A program made the position numbers and the translations under genes. DNA of 64,000 nt from Cyclobacterium lianum. Its GTDB lineage: Bacteria; Bacteroidota; Bacteroidia; Cytophagales; Cyclobacteriaceae. Where the stretch lies: the NCBI RefSeq assembly GCF_900143075.1, contig NZ_FRCY01000012.1, positions 84,624-148,623 of the forward strand, written 5' to 3'. This document shows, in pieces, positions 37,493-46,533 of the stretch (the first letter of the stretch is position 1; the number at the start of each line of letters is the position of its first letter). The notes under the pieces are model-generated. The model ran no database searches. It was not told the origin of the DNA and worked only from the letters and a program-made list of their open reading frames with translations.

Positions 37493-37623
37493 GATATGTA
37501 AAATTAATTTTAGCCTTAAGATTCTCCTCCTGGATTCATATGATTTGACCAGGGGGAGATTTTAATTTTTATTAAAGGAAAAGGTCAGAAAAACGATTTA
37601 CTTTTGGGACTACTATTTCAAAT

Positions 37624-37761
37624 ATGCGATCGGCAAATGCAATGTTCTCAGCAACAGCCAATGACTCCGCCAAACTCCGTGCAGACGAACTTTACCTGAT
37701 AGCCCTGGCCATCAATGTGGATCCGGGGGAGATGTTTAAGGAGTTGGGGTTGAGGATCTGA
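37624..37761 (+). pseudogene. Truncated relative of the small XRE regulator
   Basis: Positions 37660-37761 encode NDSAKLRADELYLIALAINV then DPGEMFKELGLR, nearly the C-terminal half of the XRE gene at 35416-35646. The in-frame sequence upstream (from an ATG at 37624) no longer encodes the helix-turn-helix. About 85 of the shared bases are a close direct repeat with mostly third-position changes, so this is a diverged copy, not a recent one. Confidence 0.75.
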
Positions 37762-37845
37762 AACGATGAGGAATAGTTTTTTCGAATTAACGTATAGTGT
37801 GGGTTTTTTCTTGAGAAAAATCAGTTACTGAAATAGACTTATTTT

Positions 37846-37874
37846 TTCGGCAAATATTAATTTAAACTGCCGAA
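37846..37874. promoter_or_regulatory. Operator-like inverted repeat before the defence operon
   Basis: TTCGGCA (37846-37852) and TGCCGAA (37868-37874) form a perfect 7-bp inverted repeat with a 15-base spacer. The right arm ends 1 base before the -33 element, a position suited to control by the winged-helix protein encoded first in the operon. Confidence 0.55.
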
Positions 37875-37875
37875 G

Positions 37876-37906
37876 TTTTGAAATTTTAATTTTTAAACTA
37901 AATTTG
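37876..37906 (+). promoter_or_regulatory. Bacteroidota-type promoter of the defence operon
   Basis: TTTTG (37876-37880) and TAAATTTG (37899-37906) match the Bacteroidota -33 TTTG and -7 TAnnTTTG elements with an 18-base spacing. The start codon at 37918 is so near that the predicted leader is only a few bases long. Confidence 0.6.
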
Positions 37907-37917
37907 CCTAAGTAAAG

Positions 37918-38640
37918 ATGAAAAACACTGATCTAGCACATAGTCTTAAAATACATTTTTCAGGTAAACAAGAATTTACTACCAAAGAAATCACGGATAC
38001 CCTTCAAGAGCATTTTCCTGATTTGTCTGGCAGTACTATAGCCTGGAGGCTCAATCAACTAAAAAAAGACAAACTTCTTTATCAGATAGGTAGAGGTCTC
38101 TACACTTTTGATTACAAACCCGAATTTTCACCCGAACTCAGCTTAAAATCCAAAAGACTTTTCAATCGGGTTAAAGGCATCTATACGGGTGAAATAGTCA
38201 TGTGGGATACCACCCTATTGAATACCATTGGTGGTAATGACATCTCCAAGTATTGGGTTTTTATTGCATTGAACAAAGATGATTTGGATTCCTTATTTGA
38301 TGAGATGTTATCCTTCAGCAAAAAAGTCTATCTGCAACCTGACAAAGAAACAACTGCCCGATACCTCATCCCACAGAATGAAGCTATCATTTTAACGGCG
38401 TTGATCTCTGAGACACCGACGGAACGATCAGGCGACTATCTATCTCCCAGCATTGAAGCAATCCTGGTAAATGCATGGTTTGAGTATGAACAGTTTTTAG
38501 AGCCTATCGGCTTAGACATTCACAAACTTTACGTACAGGCATTTGCTAAGTACAATGTGAATAAAAGTAAGCTGTTACGCTATGCATCCAGACGAGATAA
38601 AAGAAAAGAAATTAACGAACTACTAAAATCCATAGCATAA
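37918..38640 (+). CDS. Winged-helix protein heading the defence operon (MAD1-like)
   Basis: 240 aa. Residues 1-65 form a winged-helix domain (KEITDTLQEHFPDLSGSTIA, then WRLNQLKKDKLLYQIGRGLY) like those of AbiEi-type antitoxins. The remaining 175 residues resemble the DUF6577/AbiEi-like companion region (WDTTLLNTIGGNDISKYW). It probably binds the inverted repeat upstream and regulates the operon, and its stop overlaps the methyltransferase start by 1 base. As remembered, MADS begins with a helix-turn-helix protein named MAD1. An abortive-infection antitoxin role is less likely because no AbiEii nucleotidyltransferase follows. Confidence 0.7.
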   Translation: MKNTDLAHSLKIHFSGKQEFTTKEITDTLQEHFPDLSGSTIAWRLNQLKKDKLLYQIGRGLYTFDYKPEFSPELSLKSKRLFNRVKGIYTGEIVMWDTTLLNTIGGNDISKYWVFIALNKDDLDSLFDEMLSFSKKVYLQPDKETTARYLIPQNEAIILTALISETPTERSGDYLSPSIEAILVNAWFEYEQFLEPIGLDIHKLYVQAFAKYNVNKSKLLRYASRRDKRKEINELLKSIA

Positions 38641-40652
38641 TGTCAACAGAAGTACTTGATCAAGAAGATATTGTCTTAGAAGATAACCAACTGGTATGTA
38701 TACTTTCTGGTGAAATTAAGAAGGTAAAAGCCCAAGAGACCAACCTGCAATCTGTAATCCTTATGCTTAATGAGGAATATGGCTTTGACTTGTCTGACAT
38801 GGAACGTGATTTCACTATCCAATATACTGATCCCGATACAGGAAAGCCTAAGAAGCAAAAAGTTGAGTTAGTGATATTTGAAAAAGGGAAAACACATGAG
38901 CAGGATTTTATCACTCATATATGCGTTGTTCTTGACGATAAGATCAAAGCTGAAGACAAAAAGAAGGGTGTAAAACCTACTTTGGAAAACGCCATGGGTG
39001 CCGTGGAAAGCTGTGTCTTCGGCCTTTGGGCAAACGGCTCCAGTTATCACTACCTACAGAAGGAAGATGATGCCATGGGATTTGATTATGACTTTGTGGA
39101 TCTTTCTGACTTTCCTGGTGAAGGAGAGACACTAGATGACTTGGACAGAGCTGATCGTTCATCGAGCAAGAAGCCCGCTAATGACTCCTTGATAAAGGTA
39201 TTTAAACGCTCTCACGATTATATCTATGGCAATGAAGGGAGAAAGAAGGACGCTTTCTGGCAATTGCTTAACCTGATCTTCTGCAAGCTCTATGATGAGA
39301 AGCGAAGGTTTATGCCCTCTGAAGAAAGCTACCGCAGGAAGTTTTGGGTAGGCGTAAAAGAGCAAAACACAGAGGAAGGTAGAAAGGCAGTAGCTGAACG
39401 GATTAAAGGGTTATTTGAAGAGCTTAAAACAGATGAAATCTTTTCGGAAGTTTTTGATGGTAATGAAGCCATTGGACTAACCGATAAAGGCTTAGCCTTT
39501 ATAGCAGGTGAACTTGCTAAATACTCATTCCTTGACGCATCCGTTGATGTGAAAGGAATGGCCTATGAAACGATTGTCAGTAACACACTGAAGCAAGAAG
39601 CGGGTCAGTTCTTCACACCACGAAACATCATTAAGGCAATGGTCGAAATGATGAACCCAACAGAAACAGATAGGATTTTAGACCCCTGTTGTGGTTCAGG
39701 AGGATTCCTAGTAATGGCATTAGACCATGTGCGCAAGCAAATAGCATCGGAACTTCACCCTGATCTCGATGGTCCTTTGTTGGCTGAGAAATTCAATTCA
39801 TTTGAAGTAAATGAACGTGTGCGTGAATATGCCGAGAGGTGCATATTCGGTTTTGACTTTGATCCAGATCTAAAAAAAGCCGCACGAATGAACATGGTAA
39901 TGGCTGGAGATGGACATGCCAACATTTTTCATGTCAATTCCCTTGCCTATCCCAATTGGGAGCACCCGGAGGAGATTCAGAAAATCAATGCCTCTATCAA
40001 CAAAAGCTTGTCCGACATGAAGGATATTGAGTCGAGATATGGCAATGACGCTCGTGGTAAGTTTGATATGGTATTTACCAACCCGCCATTTGGAGCCAAG
40101 GTGAAGGTTGAACAAGAAGTAGCCAGTCAATACTATCTATCGAAATACAGCGATGCGCCTGAAGTGCTGTTCATTGAAGCCTGCTATAACTACTTGAAAC
40201 CAGGTGGTAAGATGGGAATTGTTTTGCCAGATGGTATTCTTGGCAACCCCAACACTTTACTTGTGCGTGAATGGATATTGGATAAGTACAAAATACTGGC
40301 CTCAGTAGATTTAGCAGTAGAGGCATTTCTGCCACAGGTTGGTGTGCAAGCCTCTCTACTCTTTTTACAGAAAAAAACGGAATTAGAGCGCCAACTAGCA
40401 CAGGACAGTGCTGAAGACTATAAGGTTTTTATGGCCATTGCAGAAAAACTAGGTAAGGACAGAAGAGGCAATCCGATCTATATGAGAGATGAAGATGGTG
40501 CGGAAATCCTGTTTGATACCGAAACTAATTACATAATCCATAAAAAGGATGGAGAATTAGAGGTAAAAACTAGAAAAGAGAAGATAAAGCAATTGGATGA
40601 TGACCTTCCGAAAATTACTAAAGCGTTTCATAAACAGACTAAAAAGATTTAG
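38640..40652 (+). CDS. N6-adenine DNA methyltransferase, HsdM-like (MAD2-like)
   Basis: 670 aa. The catalytic domain has the gamma-class order of type I modification subunits: GQFFTPRNI, then motif I DPCCGSGGF (348-356), then motif IV NPPF (481-484). Residues about 60-140 resemble an HsdR N-terminal fold (VELVIFEKGKT, a GLWANGSSYHYL segment), but the E-x-K catalytic pair is not visible, so that domain is probably inactive and binds DNA or partners. With the specificity protein encoded next it should methylate adenine in a bipartite site, marking host DNA. No HsdR translocase-nuclease gene is present, so this is not a standard type I system. Confidence 0.88.
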   Translation: MSTEVLDQEDIVLEDNQLVCILSGEIKKVKAQETNLQSVILMLNEEYGFDLSDMERDFTIQYTDPDTGKPKKQKVELVIFEKGKTHEQDFITHICVVLDDKIKAEDKKKGVKPTLENAMGAVESCVFGLWANGSSYHYLQKEDDAMGFDYDFVDLSDFPGEGETLDDLDRADRSSSKKPANDSLIKVFKRSHDYIYGNEGRKKDAFWQLLNLIFCKLYDEKRRFMPSEESYRRKFWVGVKEQNTEEGRKAVAERIKGLFEELKTDEIFSEVFDGNEAIGLTDKGLAFIAGELAKYSFLDASVDVKGMAYETIVSNTLKQEAGQFFTPRNIIKAMVEMMNPTETDRILDPCCGSGGFLVMALDHVRKQIASELHPDLDGPLLAEKFNSFEVNERVREYAERCIFGFDFDPDLKKAARMNMVMAGDGHANIFHVNSLAYPNWEHPEEIQKINASINKSLSDMKDIESRYGNDARGKFDMVFTNPPFGAKVKVEQEVASQYYLSKYSDAPEVLFIEACYNYLKPGGKMGIVLPDGILGNPNTLLVREWILDKYKILASVDLAVEAFLPQVGVQASLLFLQKKTELERQLAQDSAEDYKVFMAIAEKLGKDRRGNPIYMRDEDGAEILFDTETNYIIHKKDGELEVKTRKEKIKQLDDDLPKITKAFHKQTKKI

Positions 40653-40676
40653 AGAATGCGATCTGGAGAAATAAAG

Positions 40677-42071
40677 ATGTCTTGGATTCGGGAAGGGCAA
40701 AGCTCTTTCACACCGGATTATTACTTGAATATAGGAAAAAAAACCATTTCAAATCTTCTGGACAAAGGGGTAGCATGGAAAAGGCTTGATTCCCTATCGG
40801 ATAAGCTATATCAAGGAGGGATATTTAAGCGAAATTATAATGAAGCAGGAAACAAGTCCTATCCCTACGTTACTGCGACTGATATGGTCAAAACTCAACC
40901 TTTGAAAACTGCAAAATATTTATCTAAGAAATTCACTCCCTGGATTGATGAAATGACCCTTAAAAACCATCAGATATTAGTTAGCTGCGCTGGAACTGTA
41001 GGAAACACCGTACTTGTTAACTCAAGTTTTGCAGGATGCATTGGATCCCAAGAAATTATTCGTATTGAAACATCAAAAGTCCCATTAGGATATTTATTTG
41101 CTTACTTAAGTTCACCAATCATATATGAATATATTCAATCTATGATATACGGGGCTGTTGTCCCTAGAATTTCGGCAGAAGAATTAGGTAGTTTACCCAT
41201 TTTACTTCCTTCTGATAAGGTACAAGAAGAAATTCATACCCTAACTATACAATCGTCAGATCTTCGGGCTGAGGCTAATCGCATTTTATCCGAGGTTCAA
41301 TCACTATTATTTAAAAAGGCTAACCTTCCTGTACTTAACAATTCAGACTATGAGTCTTTTGGAAATCAAAGTTCTTCCCGAGAAACATCCACTTTCACAC
41401 GAAACATCAATCAGATAAGTCCGCTTTCAATTAATGCTTTCAATTACTCAAAACGGATTGAAAAATTGGAGGTCATTGTTAAGAAAAACAATTGTTTGAG
41501 TCTGTCAAACTGTCTGGATGACAGTCAATTCTTTTCAAGCGGTTCTTTTAAGAGATTAGAATTGAACTCTCCGAAATCAATAAAACTGATAAATCAATCC
41601 GACATTTTTAATATTCGAAAAAAAGGTAAAATGTTAGCTCGGATGTTTGTTCGAGGCGATAAACTGGTGGAATATGGAGAGGTAATTCTAGCAGGTGTTG
41701 GCACCTTAGGTGAAGGTGAAACGTTTTGTCGTGCAATTTTCGCCAATGAAGAATTGGAGGGTCAACTAATATCAGGGGAGTTTATTAGAATGAAGACCAA
41801 AGCTAATGTACTCTCTGGATATTTATATGCGTGGCTCTCCTCAGATTATGGTTTTCGGTTAATAAGAAAAACTCACACGGGCACCAAACTTTGTAGACCT
41901 ATTCAAGAATTACTTAAGAATATTCCTGTACCAATTCTAGACAAAGAATCTATGATTGAAATTGATGAACAAGTAAAAAAAGCTCATACTATGTTATTTG
42001 ATGCTTTAAACTTTGAAAATCAAGCAATCGACCTAATAGAAAAAGAAATCGAATCATGGCAAGAATCATAA
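40677..42071 (+). CDS. Restriction-modification specificity subunit, HsdS-like (MAD5-like)
   Basis: 464 aa from the ATG at 40677, preferred because GGAG lies 8 bases upstream; an ATG at 40656 adds seven residues. Two target-recognition halves are visible: residues about 25-190 (SDKLYQGGIF, PYVTATDMV, ILVSCAGTVGN) and about 240-440 (a GVGTLGEGETF segment, KLCRPIQELLKNIPVP), each followed by a helical spacer. This is the normal HsdS layout. It gives the methyltransferase, and possibly the restriction part, its sequence specificity. The 3' end overlaps the kinase gene by 16 bases. Confidence 0.88.
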   Translation: MSWIREGQSSFTPDYYLNIGKKTISNLLDKGVAWKRLDSLSDKLYQGGIFKRNYNEAGNKSYPYVTATDMVKTQPLKTAKYLSKKFTPWIDEMTLKNHQILVSCAGTVGNTVLVNSSFAGCIGSQEIIRIETSKVPLGYLFAYLSSPIIYEYIQSMIYGAVVPRISAEELGSLPILLPSDKVQEEIHTLTIQSSDLRAEANRILSEVQSLLFKKANLPVLNNSDYESFGNQSSSRETSTFTRNINQISPLSINAFNYSKRIEKLEVIVKKNNCLSLSNCLDDSQFFSSGSFKRLELNSPKSIKLINQSDIFNIRKKGKMLARMFVRGDKLVEYGEVILAGVGTLGEGETFCRAIFANEELEGQLISGEFIRMKTKANVLSGYLYAWLSSDYGFRLIRKTHTGTKLCRPIQELLKNIPVPILDKESMIEIDEQVKKAHTMLFDALNFENQAIDLIEKEIESWQES

Positions 42072-45000
42072 AACCACCCTACTTTGAATCGGTTGTGAAT
42101 GCCGGAGAAAAGCGTTTGCTTGACTATCTGGAAGTAAACCTACCTGACACTTACTACTTAGTGCCCAATGTGGAGATTGCCTCCACTAACCCCAGAAACA
42201 ACCGTACCCAATATTGGGAGTATGACCTCTTGGTAGTTACTCCACATGCCATTTACAACATTGAGAATAAAGACTGGAAAGGACGCATTGAGGGGGATGA
42301 TAATTATTGGTATGTCAATGATCGTCAAAGACAAAACCCACTAAAAACTGGAAGGCAAAAGACTGCTGTACTTGCCTCCAAACTAAAGGAAAACGAATCT
42401 TCATGGGGAAGAGCATGGATACAAAACATGGTTTCCCTTTCTTACCCAAACACTTATGCTCCCTCACTATGGCAAGAAGCAGGTAAGCTCACTTTTCGAC
42501 TCGATGACAACCTAATTTATTTCTTAATAGATCCTGATCAGGTAGGAAAGCAAGAAAATGATATTCAGGATATCTATCAAGACATAGTCAAGTATCTGGA
42601 TGGTAGTCAGAGCAAAAAATCCCCAGACGAAAAGCGTGAAGTTGAAGGCTATGAAATCATAGAGATTCTGCAACAAGAACCCAACTTCATTGAGTATCTG
42701 GTAAAGCCAAAAGGTGTAACCTCATCCATTCGCAAAAGAGTGAAAGAATACTCTCTTCAAGTAGCCGGGCTTTCACAACCTGAACTACTTAAACGAGAAG
42801 ATGCTATTAAAAACCAATACAAGGCTTTACATAAAATCAAGGCAAAACCCTTCATTCTTAATGTGGAGTTCAAGATAGATGAAGAAAACCATCAGTTTTA
42901 CGAGATTTCAGACTTCCTAGACGAAAATTCTTTGCGAGCTGAAGCTCGATCTAAGACCTTCACTTTTCAGGAAAAAATTGGCATTCTCCGAAATGTAATG
43001 GCTGCATTAAAGGAAGCCCACAAAGAGAATATCTTCCATAGAGACATTAACCCTGATAACATCTACATGAGCAGCGGTTATGCCTATCTGGGCAATTTCG
43101 GAAAATCCTACTTCACTGACCATAACCAGCAAGGATATACGGTGATGGCGACCATCAACGAATCCAATGCTACTCCCTACCATCCACTTGAACTAACCGT
43201 TGGAGATGCTTCCAGGGCGTCAGATATATATTCGTTAGGTGTATTGGCTTATTGGCTATTCACAGGCGAAGAACCATTCAACACCCCTTATGATCTTGAT
43301 AAATTAGGCGGTCAGCTCCCATCGGAAAAATTACCTAGTTCTCTAAATAAAGCGCTTCCAAAATGGCTTGATGCACTTTGCAATAAAACCATCCTAACGG
43401 ATGATTTGAAAAGGGTAGACAGCATAGAACAGATAGAACAATTCATAGAAGAATCTATGAAAGAAGGCGATAGTGCTGTAGATTCAAAGCGAAACACTGT
43501 TTCGCCTCAGACTCCGTCGATTGATACTTATGACTTGAAAGAGGGAGATCGGTTAGGAGTTTACATCATACATCAAGTTCTAGGCAAAGGCGGCTATTCA
43601 CGTGTATTCAAAGTCAAGCACCGTTTGCAGGATAAATATTTTACACTAAAACTTTTTCACGAAAGCGTTAATGCCAATTCTGTAATTGACGAGTATAGTG
43701 CACTTAAGGAGTTGAGTCATAATAACATTGTGAAATTCGTTTGGAATGATGAAGCTCCAAGTGGCCAATTCTATACAGTTATGGAGTATTTGGATGGTGA
43801 AAATTTGAGTGTTTATGCTCGAACTGATGCCAAACTCCCTATATACCGAGTATTTCAAGTGGCTCAGGATATTCTGAGTGCGTTGGTTTCTATGCAAAGT
43901 CTTGAAAAGCCGATTTTGCACAGAGATATTAAACCTCAAAATATAGTTTGGGATGACCAAAAAAGATTTGTGCTCATTGACTTCAATGTGGCTTCTTTTG
44001 CGGATGAAAATAAGGATTTTGTTGGCACCAATCCTTATTTAGCCCCCGACCTTATAGCCGATGGCTATAAAGTGGATTGGGACACATCTGCTGACACTTT
44101 TGCCTTAGGAATCACCCTATACGAGTTAATCTGCAAGCAATATCCTTGGGCACCTAAAAAAATGCCTGTTTTAAGTATCGAACCAATCAATCCTAAGGAA
44201 GTAGAACCCCGCATTTCTAAAGCGTTCGCCAGTTTCATTCATAAAGCGATCAATCCAAGGGTCGAAAATCGTTTCCAGAACGCCCAACAAATGATGGATG
44301 CGCTTATTGAGATCGGAGAAGACGGCATTTTGGAGGCGAGCATAAATGAAGAGAAATCCATCACAAATGACAATCAGCTCTATCACGTAGAGTTGATGAT
44401 TTCTCAACCAGGATTGAGAGTCAAGTTGTTTGATAAGATGGCCACTTTCTTCGAACTTGAGAAGACGATCCTTAACAACTTCGACCGCTTTAAGGATAAA
44501 CTTTCAACCTATCGCAACAGCCTTTCACTTGGAGAAATGATTGAATTAACGCTTAAAGTTGATAGCGAGATTATCATTTATAAGCCCTTTTGGAAAGGAG
44601 GAGCGAGAAATTTTACTGATGGCAATATTCAACACCTACACGAAGGGCTGCTTCAGGTTTTTGAAGAACACAAGCAAAAGTTAAATGCCTATAAAATTGA
44701 AGTGAAAGGGCTTGATTTTATTGAGTATATCAATTCCTTATATAGTCAATCCAGAAACGGAAACTTTGGTACAAGGGCAAGTGAAAATGTCAATGAATTT
44801 GACAAGCTGACTTACACTCCATCGAAACTTGATAAAAAACTTCTCCCGGATATACTTGATGGGAAATACAGGCTGCTTATTATCACTGGAAACGCTGGTG
44901 ATGGTAAAACCGCCTTCATCAAACGTATTGAGTATGACAACGCTATCAAAGATCTAAATCATCAGGAACATAAAAATGGTGCAAAATTTAGGATCAATGG

Positions 45001-46531
45001 AATCAACTTCGAAAGTAACTATGATGGTTCACAAGATGAAGATGAAAGAGCCAATAATGACGTTTTAGAATCCTTTTTTGAACCGTTCGAAAACACGGCA
45101 AACTACAACGATGCTAAAGAAGGAAGAATAATCGCAATCAATGAAGGTAGGTTAGTTGAGTTCTTAAAGACCTCCACCAAGCACAAACCTTTACATGATA
45201 CTATTGAAAACTACTTTTACAACGAAGGCCATCACAACTTGCCTGGCGGGTTGATGATTATCAATTTAAACCTAAGATCCGTTGCTGCGCTAGATGATAA
45301 AGAACCAAGCCTCTTTAGAAAGCAAATCAAGGCACTCACCAAAAAAGAGCTTTGGACCAAATGTGAAGGTTGTGATTTAGCGAATAAGTGTTTTATTAAG
45401 TATAATGTGGATTCCTTCAATGATCCTGCGATGGGTGAAGAAGTCATCTCACGAATGGAATGGCTACTCAGGACTGCTGGGCTCAAGAGAGAACTGCACA
45501 TTACCATGCGTGATCTAAGATCTTTTATTGCTTTCTCGCTTACTAGAGATCATGAGTGTTCTGATATAGAAAAATTGTATGCTGAAAATATTGATATACC
45601 CGAGAATTATTGGCAGCACTATTATTTTAACATTACCGACCCATCTATTGAGGATTCAGGAAATCAGGATAGGCTAATAAAACTGCTCCGTGAAACTGAC
45701 ATTGGAGAAGTCGCTATTCCTGATAGAGATCGCGATTTATTCTTTGGAAATCACCAATCGAATGATTATTTGGAATTTGCTGAAAGAGGGATTGACTTAA
45801 TTGATGAGTTTAACAACAATAAAATATGGGTGCCAGCTCATGAACAAGATGACACGAATGTTAAGAGAATCCGTGGTATCCAAAAGAACTTCATTCGTCA
45901 TCAATATTTTGAAGGGAAATCAGAATTACTGACTATTAAAAATGGCTTTGTAAAAGGTGATGCTGCTTCAGAAGAAGCACAGTTTCCCTCCTACTTACTC
46001 CGTCTACCGTACCACTCGGTTTACAAGTTCGTAAAAGTTCTTGAAAAAGGTGACGCTGAGAACTACACAAAAGCCAGTATTTCAAGAGCTATTTCTCTAA
46101 ATGAAGGGTGCGATAATCCTGGAATTGATAAGGACTATTTGGTATTGGCATCCACCGAAATCAGAGATCCTTTAAGTAAATCTTTCCGCTTGTTTGACTT
46201 AGATGATTTTGAGTTGTACGTGAATAGAACGGATCATTTGGTTAAATATTTAGAGTATGAACCGGACAGCCTAACTTTCAGACATAGGTCTAAAAAGCAC
46301 ATCAAGCTTACTATTTCTTTGGATTTGTACGAAATGCTCTATTTCATTCAACAAGGTTTTAGTCCTTCATTGAATGACCTGAGAGGGAAATTTATTGAAT
46401 TGATCATTTTCAAAAACCTTCTGGAAAATCTTAGCTACAATGAAGTTGTAGTTTCCAGTGACAACATGGAGTTTTACAGAATTAGTAAGGATGAAGAGAG
46501 CAGACTTTACATTGAACCAATGGAATTATAG
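42056..46531 (+). CDS. NERD / tandem Ser-Thr kinase / P-loop NTPase fusion (MAD6-like)
   Basis: 1491 aa. Residues 1-140 are a NERD nuclease-related domain with a D57...E70-x-K72 pattern. Residues about 196-465 are a protein kinase fold with HRD at 328-330 and N335, but the DFG Asp is Asn (347), so it is probably a pseudokinase. Residues about 500-755 are a second kinase with a Gly-rich loop (509-516), K532, HRD 622-624, K626, N629, and DFN at 642-644; it looks active. From about 930 there is a P-loop NTPase (GNAGDGKT, 945-952) followed by a possible Zn-binding CEGC...KC cluster, resembling DptF of phosphorothioation-dependent restriction. The fusion resembles PglW of BREX type 2 only in its NERD-kinase half. 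Likely the signalling hub. Confidence 0.85.
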   Translation: MARIIKPPYFESVVNAGEKRLLDYLEVNLPDTYYLVPNVEIASTNPRNNRTQYWEYDLLVVTPHAIYNIENKDWKGRIEGDDNYWYVNDRQRQNPLKTGRQKTAVLASKLKENESSWGRAWIQNMVSLSYPNTYAPSLWQEAGKLTFRLDDNLIYFLIDPDQVGKQENDIQDIYQDIVKYLDGSQSKKSPDEKREVEGYEIIEILQQEPNFIEYLVKPKGVTSSIRKRVKEYSLQVAGLSQPELLKREDAIKNQYKALHKIKAKPFILNVEFKIDEENHQFYEISDFLDENSLRAEARSKTFTFQEKIGILRNVMAALKEAHKENIFHRDINPDNIYMSSGYAYLGNFGKSYFTDHNQQGYTVMATINESNATPYHPLELTVGDASRASDIYSLGVLAYWLFTGEEPFNTPYDLDKLGGQLPSEKLPSSLNKALPKWLDALCNKTILTDDLKRVDSIEQIEQFIEESMKEGDSAVDSKRNTVSPQTPSIDTYDLKEGDRLGVYIIHQVLGKGGYSRVFKVKHRLQDKYFTLKLFHESVNANSVIDEYSALKELSHNNIVKFVWNDEAPSGQFYTVMEYLDGENLSVYARTDAKLPIYRVFQVAQDILSALVSMQSLEKPILHRDIKPQNIVWDDQKRFVLIDFNVASFADENKDFVGTNPYLAPDLIADGYKVDWDTSADTFALGITLYELICKQYPWAPKKMPVLSIEPINPKEVEPRISKAFASFIHKAINPRVENRFQNAQQMMDALIEIGEDGILEASINEEKSITNDNQLYHVELMISQPGLRVKLFDKMATFFELEKTILNNFDRFKDKLSTYRNSLSLGEMIELTLKVDSEIIIYKPFWKGGARNFTDGNIQHLHEGLLQVFEEHKQKLNAYKIEVKGLDFIEYINSLYSQSRNGNFGTRASENVNEFDKLTYTPSKLDKKLLPDILDGKYRLLIITGNAGDGKTAFIKRIEYDNAIKDLNHQEHKNGAKFRINGINFESNYDGSQDEDERANNDVLESFFEPFENTANYNDAKEGRIIAINEGRLVEFLKTSTKHKPLHDTIENYFYNEGHHNLPGGLMIINLNLRSVAALDDKEPSLFRKQIKALTKKELWTKCEGCDLANKCFIKYNVDSFNDPAMGEEVISRMEWLLRTAGLKRELHITMRDLRSFIAFSLTRDHECSDIEKLYAENIDIPENYWQHYYFNITDPSIEDSGNQDRLIKLLRETDIGEVAIPDRDRDLFFGNHQSNDYLEFAERGIDLIDEFNNNKIWVPAHEQDDTNVKRIRGIQKNFIRHQYFEGKSELLTIKNGFVKGDAASEEAQFPSYLLRLPYHSVYKFVKVLEKGDAENYTKASISRAISLNEGCDNPGIDKDYLVLASTEIRDPLSKSFRLFDLDDFELYVNRTDHLVKYLEYEPDSLTFRHRSKKHIKLTISLDLYEMLYFIQQGFSPSLNDLRGKFIELIIFKNLLENLSYNEVVVSSDNMEFYRISKDEESRLYIEPMEL

Positions 46532-46533
46532 TT

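Noticed and set aside
37918..38640. AbiE toxin-antitoxin pair
   Set aside because: The winged-helix protein is AbiEi-like only at its N-terminus, and no AbiEii nucleotidyltransferase follows.
38640..42071. Complete type I restriction-modification system
   Set aside because: The methyltransferase and specificity genes are present, but no HsdR (nuclease plus SF2 helicase) gene exists; the genes downstream are kinase, NTPase and HerA-type.
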